Assembly: GCA_963556195.1 (NCBI GenBank)
Contig: CAUVYP010001208.1
Location: forward strand, 992,001 to 1,056,000
Length of the DNA stretch: 64,000 bases
Origin: Sepiola atlantica
Lineage: Eukaryota > Mollusca > Cephalopoda > Sepiida > Sepiolidae
Direction of reading: 5' to 3'
Shown: positions 33,852-45,500 of the stretch, one piece after another
Layout of the letters: the number at the start of each line of letters is the position of its first letter
Position numbering within the stretch: the stretch's first letter is position 1
The notes under the pieces: model-generated
Seen by the model: the letters and a program-made list of their open reading frames with translations, nothing else
What the model was told of the DNA's origin: nothing
Database searches by the model: none
Translations under genes and position numbers: made by a program

Positions 33852-36270
33852 GCGTTTTAAAGTTGATATCGCTTTTGTTTATAACTTCCACATTTATTCG
33901 AATTGTGCAACGAAACTTTGCAGACAGTCGCGGAGACACATTTCCTACTGAAGTACCAAGTTTCAGAAGTGCAGCTCTTGTACTGCCGGAGATATGTCGA
34001 TACAAACTGAATACGCAAAACATCAACAAAATTTAGCGCGTTTTAAAGTTGATATCGCTTTTGTGTATAACTTCCACATTTATTCGAATTGTGCAACGAA
34101 ACTTTGCAGACAGTCCCGAATGGGCCTTTTCTACTGAAGTACCAAGTTTCAGAAGTGCAGCTCTTTTACTGCCGGAGATATGTCGATACAAACTGAATAC
34201 GCAAAACATCAACAAAATTTAGCGCGTTTTAAAGTTGATATCGCTTTTGTTTATAACTTCCACATTTATTCGAATTGTGCAACGAAACTTTGTAGACAGT
34301 CGCGGAGACACATTTCCTACTGAAGTACCAAGTTTCAGAAGTGCAGCTTGTGTACTGCCGGAGATATGTCGATACAAACTGAATACGCAAAACATCAACA
34401 AAATTTAGCGCGTTTTAAAGTTGATATCGCTTTTGTTAATAACTTCCACATTTATTCGAATTGTGCAACAAAACTTTGCAGACAGTCGCGGAGACACATG
34501 TTCTACTGAAGTACGAAGTTTCAGAAGTGCAGCTCTTGTACTGCCGGAGATATGTCGATACAAACTGAATACGCAAAACATCAACCAAATTTAGCGCGTT
34601 TTAAAGTTGGATATCGCTTTTGTTTATAACTTCCACATTTATTCGAATTGTGCAACGAAACTTTGCAGACAATCTCGAATAGGCCTTGTCTACTGAAGTA
34701 CTAAGTTTCAGAAGTGCAGCTCTTGTACTTCCGGAGATATGTCGATACAAACTGAATACGCAAAACATCAACAAAATTTTGCGCGTTTTAAAGTTGATAT
34801 CGCTTTTGTTTATAACTTCCACATTTATTCGAATTGTGCAACAAAGCTTGGCAGACAGTCGCGGAGACACATTTCCTACTGAAGTACCAAGTGTCAGAAG
34901 TGCAGCTCTTGTACTGCCGGAGATATGTCGATACAAACTGAATACGCAAAACATCAACAAAATTTAGCGCGTTTTAAAGTGGATATCGCTTTTGTTTATA
35001 ACTTCCACATTTATTCGAATTGTGCAACGAAACTTTGCAGACAGTCTCGAATAGGCCCTTACTACTGAAGTACCAAGTTTCAGAAGTGCAGCTCTTGTAC
35101 TGCCGGAGATATGTCGATACAAACTGAATACGCAAAACATCAACAAAATTTAGCGCGTTTTAAAGTTGATATCGCTTTTGTTTATAACTTCCACATTTAT
35201 TCGAATTGTGCAACGAAACTTTGCAGACAGTCGCGGAGACACATTACTTACTGAAGTACCAAGTTTCAGAAGTGCAGCTCTTGTACTGCCGGAGATATGT
35301 CGATACAAACTGAATACGCAAAACATCAACAAAATTTAGCGCGTTTTAAAGTTGACATCGCTTTTGTTTACAACTCTCACATTTATTCGAATTGTGCAAC
35401 GAAACTTTGCAGACAGTCGCGGAGACACATTTCCTACTGAAGTACCAAGTTTCAGAAGTGCAGCTCTTGTACTGCCGGAGATATGTCGATACAAACTGAA
35501 TACGCAAAACATCAACAAAATTTAGCGCGTTTTAAAGTTGATATCGCTTTTGTGTATAACTTCCACATTTATTGGAATTGTGCAACGAAACTTTGCAGAC
35601 AGTCCCGAATGGGCCTTTTCTACTGAAGTACCAAGTTTCAGAAGTGCAGCTCTTTTACTGCCGGAGATATGTCGATACAAACTGAATACGCAAAACATCA
35701 ACAAAATTTAGCGCGTTTTAAAGTTGATATCGCTTTTGTTTATAACTTAAACATTTATTCGAATTGTGCAACGAAACTTTGTAGACAGTCGCAGAGACAC
35801 ATTTCCTACTGAAGTACCAAGTTTCATAAGTGCAGCTATTGTACTGCCGGAGATATGTCGATACAAACTGAATACGCAAAACATCAACAAAATTTAGCGC
35901 GTTTTAAAGTTGATATCGCTTTTGTTAATAACTTCCACATTTATTCAAATTGTGCAACAAAACTTTGCTGACAGTCGCGGAGACACATGTTCTACTGAAG
36001 TACGAAGTTTCAGAAGTGCAGCTCTTGTACTGCCGGAGATATGTCGATACAAACTGAATACGCAAAACATCAACAAAATTTAGCGCGTTTTAAAGTTGAC
36101 ATCGCTTTTGTTTACAACTCTCACATTTATTCGAATTGTGCAACGAAACTTTGCAGACAGTCGCGGAGACACATTTCCTACTGAAGTACCAAGTTTCAGA
36201 AGTGCAGCTCTTGTACTGCCGGAGATATGTCGATACAAACTGAATACGCAAAACATCAACAAAATTTAGC
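33852..36270. repeat. 2419-bp tandem duplication, copy 2
   Basis: It directly abuts copy 1 and has the same 13 monomers with the same private marks (extra base near 34605, AAGCTT at 34844, CGCAGAGAC near 35791, TTATTCAAATTG near 35942). After it the array continues with D-F-C-G2-K2-T, an order already seen at 30875-31990, at an offset of 5396 bp. Confidence 0.9.
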
Positions 36271-37758
36271 GCGTTTTAAAGTTGATATCGCTTTTGTGTA
36301 TAACTTCCACATTTATTCGAATTGTGCAACGAAACTTTGCAGACAGTCTCGAATAGGCCTTGTCTACTGAAGTACCAAGTTTCAGAAGTGCAGCTCTTGT
36401 ACTGCCGGAGATATGTCGATACAAACTGAATACGCAAAACATCAACATAATTTAGCGCGTTTTAAAGTTGATATCGCTTTTGTTTATAACTTCCACATTT
36501 ATTCGAATTGTGCAACGAAACTTTGCAGACAGTCTCGAATAGGCCTTGTCTACTAAAGTACCAAGTGTCAGAAGTGCAGCATTTGTACTGCCGAAGATAT
36601 GTCGATACAAACTGAATACGCAAAACATCAACAAAATTTAGCGCGTTTTAAAGTTGATATCGCTTTTGTTTATAACTTCCACATTTATTCGAATTGTGCA
36701 ACGAGACTTTGCAGACAGTCTCGAATAAGCCTTGTCTACTGAAGTACCAAGTTTCAGAAGTGCAGCTCTTGTACTGCCGGAGATATGTCGATACAAACTG
36801 AATACGCAAAACATCAACAAAATTTAGCGCGTTTTAAAGTTGATATCGCTTTTGTTTATAACTTCCACATTTATTCGAATAGTGCAACGAAACTTTGCAG
36901 ACAGTCGCGGAGACACATTTCCTACTGAAGTACCAAGTTTCAGAAGTGCAGCTCTTGTACTGCCGGAGATATGTCGATACAAACTGAATACGCAAAACAT
37001 CAACAAAATTTAGCGCGTTTTAAAGTTGATATCGCTTTTGTGTATAACTTCCACATTTATTCGAATTGTGCAACGAAACTTTGCAGACAGTCCCGAATGG
37101 GCCATTTCTACTGAAGTACCAAGTTTCAGAAGTGCAGCTCTTTTACTGCCGGAGATATGTCGATACAAACTGAATACGCAAAACATCAACAAAATTTAGC
37201 GCGTTTTAAAGTTGATATCGCTTTTGTTTATAACTTCCACATTTATTCGAATTGTGCAACGAAACTTTGTAGACAGTCGCGGAGACACATTTCCTACTGA
37301 AGTACCAAGTTTCAGAAGTGCAGCTTGTGTACTGCCGGAGATATGTCGATACAAACTGAATACGCAAAACATCAACAAAATTTAGCGCGTTTTAAAGTTG
37401 ATATCGCTTTTGTTAATAACTTCCACATTTATTCGAATTGTGCAACAAAACTTTGCAGACAGTCGCGGAGACACATGTTCTACTGAAGTACGAAGTTTCA
37501 GAAGTGCAGCTCTTGTACTTCCGGAGATATGTCGATACAAACTGAATACGCAAAACATCAACAAAATTTTGCGCGTTTTAAAGTTGATATCGCTTTTGTT
37601 TATAACTTCCACATTTATTCGAATTGTGCAACGAAACTTTGCAGACAGTCTCGAATAGGCTTTTTCTACTGAAGTACCAAGTTTCAGAAGTGCAGCTCTT
37701 GTACTGCCGGAGATATGTCGATACAAACTGAATACGCAAAACATCAACCAAATTTAGC

Positions 37759-39246
37759 GCGTTTTAAAGTTGATATCGCTTTTGTTTATAACTTCCACAT
37801 TTATTCGAATTGTGCAACAAAGCTTGGCAGACAGTCGCGGAGACACATTTCCTACTGAAGTACCAAGTGTCAGAAGTGCAGCTCTTGTACTGCCGGAGAT
37901 ATGTCGATACAAACTGAATACGCAAAACATCAACAAAATTTAGCGCGTTTTAAAGTGGATATCGCTTTTGTTTATAACTTCCACATTTATTCGAATTGTG
38001 CAACGAAACTTTGCAGACAGTCTCGAATAGGCCCTTACTACTGAAGTACCAAGTTTCAGAAGTGCAGCTCTTGTACTGCCGGAGATATGTCGATACAAAC
38101 TGAATACGCAAAACATCAACAAAATTTAGCGCGTTTTAAAGTTGATATCGCTTTTGTTTATAACTTCCACATTTATTCGAATTGTGCAACGAAACTTTGC
38201 AGACAGTCGCGGAGACCCATGTTCTACTGAAGTACCAAGTTTCAGAAGTGCAGCTCTTGTACTGCCGGAGATATGTCGATACAAACTGAATACGCAAAAC
38301 ATCAACAAAATTTAGCGCGTTTTAAAGTTGACATCGCTTTTGTTTACAACTCTCACATTTATTCGAATTGTGCAACGAAACTTTGCAGACAGTCGCGGAG
38401 ACACATTTCCTACTGAAGTACCAAGTTTCAGAAGTGCAGCTCTTGTACTGCCGGAGATATGTCGATACAAACTGAATACGCAAAACATCAACAAAATTTA
38501 GCGCGTTTTAAAGTTGATATCGCTTTTGTGTATAACTTCCACATTTATTGGAATTGTGCAACGAAACTTTGCAGACAGTCCCGAATGGGCCTTTTCTACT
38601 GAAGTACCAAGTTTCAGAAGTGCAGCTCTTTTACTGCCGGAGATATGTCGATACAAACTGAATACGCAAAACATCAACAAAATTTAGCGCGTTTTAAAGT
38701 TGATATCGCTTTTGTTTATAACTTAAACATTTATTCGAATTGTGCAACGAAACTTTGTAGACAGTCGCGGAGACACATTTCCTACTGAAGTACCAAGTTT
38801 CAGAAGTGCAGCTATTGTACTGCCGGAGATATGTCGATACAAACTGAATACGCAAAACATCAACAAAATTTAGCGCGTTTTAAAGTTGATATCGCTTTTG
38901 TTAATAACTTCCACATTTATTCGAATTGTGCAACAAAACTTTGCTGACAGTCGCGGAGACAAATGTTCTACTGAAGTACGAAGTTTCAGAAGTGCAGCTA
39001 TTGTACTGCCGGAGATATGTCGATACAAACTGAATACGCAAAACATCAACAAAATTTAGCGCGTTTTAAAGTTGATATCGCTTTTGTTTATAACTTCCAC
39101 ATTTATTCGAATTGTGCAACGAAACTTTGCAGACAGTCTCGAATAGGCTTTTTCTACTGAAGTACCAAGTTTCAGAAGTGCAGCTCTTGTACTGCCGGAG
39201 ATATGTCGATACAAACTGAATACGCAAAACATCAACCAAATTTAGC
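37759..39246. repeat. 1488-bp tandem duplication, copy 1 (8-mer L-V-H'-R-K-G-E-Y)
   Basis: This is the basic 8-mer order with the S position replaced by an H-like unit (GCGGAGACCCATGTTC, here with ordinary GTTTTAAAG and TTTGCAG). Private marks shared with 39247-40734: AAGCTT in L, GACAAATGTTC in E (near 38958), GTTGACATCG in R and AACTTAAAC in G. Both copies are 1488 bp. Confidence 0.9.
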
Positions 39247-40734
39247 GCGTTTTAAAGTTGATATCGCTTTTGTTTATAACTTCCACATTTATTCGAATTG
39301 TGCAACAAAGCTTGGCAGACAGTCGCGGAGACACATTTCCTACTGAAGTACCAAGTGTCAGAAGTGCAGCTCTTGTACTGCCGGAGATATGTCGATACAA
39401 ACTGAATACGCAAAACATCAACAAAATTTAGCGCGTTTTAAAGTGGATATCGCTTTTGTTTATAACTTCCACATTTATTCGAATTGTGCAACGAAACTTT
39501 GCAGACAGTCTCGAATAGGCCCTTACTACTGAAGTACCAAGTTTCAGAAGTGCAGCTCTTGTACTGCCGGAGATATGTCGATACAAACTGAATACGCAAA
39601 ACATCAACAAAATTTAGCGCGTTTTAAAGTTGATATCGCTTTTGTTTATAACTTCCACATTTATTCGAATTGTGCAACGAAACTTTGCAGACAGTCGCGG
39701 AGACCCATGTTCTACTGAAGTACCAAGTTTCAGAAGTGCAGCTCTTGTACTGCCGGAGATATGTCGATACAAACTGAATACGCAAAACATCAACAAAATT
39801 TAGCGCGTTTTAAAGTTGACATCGCTTTTGTTTACAACTCTCACATTTATTCGAATTGTGCAACGAAACTTTGCAGACAGTCGCGGAGACACATTTCCTA
39901 CTGAAGTACCAAGTTTCAGAAGTGCAGCTCTTGTACTGCCGGAGATATGTCGATACAAACTGAATACGCAAAACATCAACAAAATTTAGCGCGTTTTAAA
40001 GTTGATATCGCTTTTGTGTATAACTTCCACATTTATTGGAATTGTGCAACGAAACTTTGCAGACAGTCCCGAATGGGCCTTTTCTACTGAAGTACCAAGT
40101 TTCAGAAGTGCAGCTCTTTTACTGCCGGAGATATGTCGATACAAACTGAATACGCAAAACATCAACAAAATTTAGCGCGTTTTAAAGTTGATATCGCTTT
40201 TGTTTATAACTTAAACATTTATTCGAATTGTGCAACGAAACTTTGTAGACAGTCGCGGAGACACATTTCCTACTGAAGTACCAAGTTTCAGAAGTGCAGC
40301 TATTGTACTGCCGGAGATATGTCGATACAAACTGAATACGCAAAACATCAACAAAATTTAGCGCGTTTTAAAGTTGATATCGCTTTTGTTAATAACTTCC
40401 ACATTTATTCGAATTGTGCAACAAAACTTTGCTGACAGTCGCGGAGACAAATGTTCTACTGAAGTACGAAGTTTCAGAAGTGCAGCTATTGTACTGCCGG
40501 AGATATGTCGATACAAACTGAATACGCAAAACATCAACAAAATTTAGCGCGTTTTAAAGTTGATATCGCTTTTGTTTATAACTTCCACATTTATTCGAAT
40601 TGTGCAACGAAACTTTGCAGACAGTCTCGAATAGGCTTTTTCTACTGAAGTACCAAGTTTCAGAAGTGCAGCTCTTGTACTGCCGGAGATATGTCGATAC
40701 AAACTGAATACGCAAAACATCAACAAAATTTAGC
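39247..40734. repeat. 1488-bp tandem duplication, copy 2
   Basis: It repeats the eight monomers of 37759-39246 with the same private marks (AAGCTT at 39308, GACAAATGTTC near 40446). A visible difference is the end of the last unit: CATCAACCAAATT before 39242 but CATCAACAAAATT before 40730. Its last three units (G-E-Y) also start the trimer series. Confidence 0.9.
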
Positions 40735-42408
40735 GCGTTTTAAAGTTGATATCGCTTTTGTTTATAACTTAAACATTTATTCGAATTGTGCAACGAAACT
40801 TTGTAGACAGTCGCGGAGACACATTTCCTTCTGAAGTACCAAGTTTCAGAAGTGCAGCTATTGTACTGCCGGAGATATGTCGATACAAACTGAATACGCA
40901 AAACATCAACAAAATTTAGCGCGTTTTAAAGTTGATATCGCTTTTGTTAATAACTTCCACATTTATTCGAATTGTGCAACAAAACTTTGCTGACAGTCGC
41001 GGAGACACATGTTCTACTGAAGTACGAAGTTTCAGAAGTGCAGCTCTTGTACTGCCGGAGATATGTCGATACAAACTGAATACGCAAAACATCAACAAAA
41101 TTTAGCGCGTTTTAAAGTTGATATCGCTTTTGTTTATAACTTCCACATTTATTCGAATTGTGCAACGAAACTTTGCAGACAGTCCCGAATGGGCCTTTTC
41201 TACTGAAGTACCAAGTTTCAGAAGTGCAGCTCTTTTACTGCCGGAGATATGTCGATACAAACTAGATACGCAAAACATCAACAAAATTTAGCGCGTTTTA
41301 AAGTTGATATCGCTTTTGTTTATAACTTAAACATTTATTCGAATTGTGCAACGAAACATTGTAGACAGTCGCGGAGACACATTTCCTACTGAAGTACCAA
41401 GTTTCAGAAGTGCAGCTATTGTACTGCCGGAGATATGTCGATACAAACTGAATACGCAAAACATCAACAAAATTTAGCGCGTTTTAAAGTTGATATCGCT
41501 TTTGTTAATAACTTCCACATTTATTCGAATTGTGCAACAAAACTTTGCTGACAGTCGCGGAGACACATGTTCTACTGAAGTACGAAGTTTCAGAAGTGCA
41601 GCTCTTGTACTGCCGGAGATATGTCGATACAAACTGAATACGCAAAACATCAACCAAATTTAGCGCGTTTTAAAGTTGATATCGCTTTTGTTTATAACTT
41701 CCACATTTATTCGACTTGTGCAACGAAACTTTGCAGACAGTCTCGAATAGGCTTTTTCTACTGAAGTACCAAGTTTCAGAAGTGCAGCTCTTGTACTGCC
41801 GGAGATATGTCGATACAAACTGAATACGCAAAACATCAACAAAATTTAGCGCGTTTTAAAGTTGATATCGCTTTTGTTTATAACTTAAACATTTATTCGA
41901 ATTGTGCAACGAAACTTTGTAGACAGTCGCGGAGACACATTTCCTACTGAAGTACCAAGTTTCAGAAGTGCAGCTATTGTACTGCCGGAGATATGTCGAT
42001 ACAAACTGAATACGCAAAACATCAACAAAATTTAGCGCGTTTTAAAGTTGATATCGCTTTTGTTAATAACTTCCACATTTATTCGAATTGTGCAACAAAA
42101 CTTTGCTGACAGTCGCGGAGACACATGTTCTACTGAAGTACGAAGTTTCAGAAGTGCAGCTCTTGTACTGCCGGAGATATGTCGATACAAACTGAATACG
42201 CAAAACATCAACAAAATTTAGCGCGTTTTAAAGTTGATATCGCTTTTGTTTATAACTTCCACATTTATTCGAATTGTGCAACGAAACTTTGCAGACAGTC
42301 TCGAATAGGCTTTTTCTACTGAAGTACCAAGTTTCAGAAGTGCAGCTCTTGTACTGCCGGAGATATGTCGATACAAACTGAATACGCAAAACATCAACAA
42401 AATTTAGC
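40177..42408. repeat. 558-bp trimer HOR G-E-Y, four tandem copies
   Basis: Twelve monomers read G-E-Y, G-E-K', G-E-Y, G-E-Y, each trimer 558 bp, for 2232 bp in all. The G units share AACTTAAAC with GCTATTGTAC, the E units share TTTGCTGACAG with CATGTTCTAC. The first trimer is the tail of the preceding 8-mer, so the series probably grew from it. Private changes (CTTCTGAAG near 40829, AAACATTGTAG near 41355, TTCGACTTG near 41712) mark individual trimers. Confidence 0.85.
41107..41292. repeat. Hybrid monomer, Y-type head with K-type body
   Basis: The head has GTTTATAAC and TTCGAATTG as in Y, but the block is CCCGAATGGGCCTTTTC and the tail CTCTTTTACTG as in K. It holds the Y position in the second trimer. 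A private CTAGATACG occurs near 41262. It is best explained by an exchange or conversion between Y and K inside the monomer. Confidence 0.65.
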
Positions 42409-42594
42409 GCGTTTTAAAGTTGATATCGCTTTTGTTTATAACTCTCACATTTATTCGAATTGTGCAACAAAACTTGGCAGACAGTCGCGGAGACACATTT
42501 CCTACTGAAGTACCAAGTGTCAGAAGTGCAGCTATTGTACTGCCGGAGATATGTCGATACAAACTGAATACGCAAAACATCAACAAAATTTAGC
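42409..42594. repeat. Hybrid monomer, R'-like head, L body, G-like tail
   Basis: TATAACTCTCAC near the head matches R' units (22132, 50779), ACAAAACTTGGCAG and AAGTGTCAG are the L marks, and CAGCTATTGTAC is the mark of local G units. Three sources in one 186-bp unit suggest more than one conversion tract. It lies at the border between the trimer series and the large duplicated block. Confidence 0.6.
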
Positions 42595-45500
42595 GCGTTT
42601 TAAAGTTGATATCGCTTTTGTTAATAACTTCCACATTTATTCGAATTGTGCAACAAAACTTTGCTGACAGTCGCGGAGACACATGTTCTACTGAAGTACG
42701 AAGTTTCAGAAGTGCAGCTCTTGTACTGCCGGAGATATGTCGATACAAACTGAATACGCAAAACATCAACAAAATTTAGCGCGTTTTAAAGTTGATATCG
42801 CTTTTGTTTACAACTCTCACATTTATTCGAATTGTGCAACGAAACTTTGCAGACAGTCGCGGAGACACATTTCCTACTGAAGTACCAAGTTTCAGAAGTG
42901 CAGCTCTTGTACTGCCGGAGATATGTCGATACAAACTGAATACGCAAAACATCAACAAAATTTAGCGCGTTTTAAAGTTGATATCGCTTTTGTGTATAAC
43001 TTCCACATTTATTGGAATTGTGCAACGAAACTTTGCAGACAGTCCCGAATGGGCCTTTTCTACTGAAGTACCAAGTTTCAGAAGTGCAGCTCTTTTACTG
43101 CCGGAGATATGTCGATACAAACTGAATACGCAAAACATCAACAAAATTTAGCGCGTTTTAAAGTTGATATCGCTTTTGTTTATAACTTCAACATTTATTC
43201 GAATTGTGCAACGAAACTTTGTAGACAGTCGCGGAGACACATTTCCTACTGAAGTACCAAGTTTCAGAAGTGCAGCTCTTGTACTGCCGGAGATATGTCG
43301 ATACAAACTGAATACGCAAAACATCAACAAAATTTAGCGCGTTTTAAAGTTGATATCGCTTTTGTTAATAACTTCCACATTTATTCGAATTGTGCAACAA
43401 AACTTTGCTGACAGTCGCGGAGACACATGTTCTACTGAAGTACGAAGTTTCAGAAGTGCAGCTCCTTTACTGCCGGAGATATGTCGATACAAACTGAATA
43501 CGCAAAACATCAACAAAATTTAGCGCGTTTTAAAGTTGATATCGCTTTTGTTTATAACTTCCACATTTATTCGAATTGTGCAACGAAACTTTGCAGACAG
43601 TCTCGAATAGGCCTTGTCTACTGAAGTACGAAGTTTCAGAAGTGCAGCTCTTGTACTTCCGGAGATCGGTCGATACAAACTGAATACGCAAAACATCAAC
43701 AAAATTTAGCGCGTTTTAAAGTTGATATCGCTTTTGTGTATAACTTCCACATTTATTCGAATTGTGCAACGAAACTTTGCAGACAGTCTCGAATAGGCAT
43801 TTTCTACTGAAGTACCAAGTTTCAGAAGTGCAGCTCTTGTACTGCCGGAGATATGTCGATACAAACTGAATACGCAAAACATCAACATAATTTAGCGCGT
43901 TTTAAAGTTGATATCGCTTTTGTTTATAACTTCCACATTTATTCGAATTGTGCAACGAAACTTTGCAGACAGTCTCGAATAGGCCTTGTCTACTAAAGTA
44001 CCAAGTTTCAGAAGTGCAGCATTTGTACTGCCGAAGATATGTCGATACAAACTGAATACGCAAAACATCAACAAAATTTAGCGCGTTTCAAAGTTGATAT
44101 CGCTTTTGTTTATAACTTCCACATTTATTCGAATTGTGCAACGAGACTTTGCAGACAGTCTCGAATAAGCGTTGTCTACTGAAGTACCAAGTTTCAGAAG
44201 TGCAGCTCTTGTACTGCCGGAGATATGTCGATACAAACTGAATACGCAAAACATCAACAAAATTTAGCGCGTTTTAAAGTTGATATCGCTTTTGTTTATA
44301 ACTTCCACATTTATTCGAATTGTGCAACAAAACTTGGCAGACAGTCGCGGAGACACATTTCCTACTGAAGTACCAAGTGTCAGAAGTGCAGCTCTTGTAC
44401 TGCCGGAGATATGTCGATACAAACTGAATACGCAAAACATCAACAAAATTTAGCGCGTTTTAAAGTGGATATCGCTTTTGTTTATAACTTCCACATTTAT
44501 TCGAATTGTGCAACGAAACTTTGCAGACAGTCTCGAATAGGCCCTTACTACTGAAGTACCAAGTTTCAGAAGTGCAGCTCTTGTACTGCCGGAGATATGT
44601 CGATACAAACTGAATACGCAAAACATCAACAAAATTTAGCGCGTTTTAAAGTTGATATCGCTTTTGTTAATAACTTCCACATTTATTCGAATTGTGCAAC
44701 GAAACTTTGCAGACAGTCGCGGAGACACATTACTTACTGAAGTACCAAGTTTCAGAAGTGCAGCTATTGTACTGCCGGAGATATGTCGATACAAACTGAA
44801 TACGCAAAACATCAACAAAATTTAGCGCGTTTTAAAGTTGATATCGCTTTTGTTTACAACTCTCACATTTATTCGAATTGTGCAACGAAACTTTGCAGAC
44901 AGTCGCGGAGACACATTTCCTACTGAAGTACCAAGTTTCAGAAGTGCAGCTATTGTACTGCCTGAGATATGTCGATACAAACTGAATACGCAAAACATCA
45001 ACAAAATTTAGCGCGTTTTAAAGTTGATATCGCTTTTGTGTATAACTTCCACATTTATTGGAATTGTGCAACGAAACTTTGCAGACAGTCCCGAATGGGC
45101 CTTTTCTACTGAAGTACCAAGTTTCAGAAGTGCAGCTCTTTTACTGCCGGAGATATGTCGATACAAACTGAATACGCAAAACATCAACAAAATTTAGCGC
45201 GTTTTAAAGTTGATATCGCTTTTGTTTATAACTTCAACATTTATTCGAATTGTGCAACGAAACTTTGTAGACAGTCGCGGAGACACATTTCCTACTGAAG
45301 TACCAAGTTTCAAAAGTGCAGCTATTGTACTGCCGGAGATATGTCGATACAAACTGAATACGCAAAACATCAACAAAATTTAGCGCGTTTTAAAGTTGAT
45401 ATCGCTTTTGTTAATAACTTCCACATTTATTCGAATTGTGCAACAAAACTTTGCTGACAGTCGCGGAGACACATGTTCTACTGAAGTACGAAGTTTCAGA

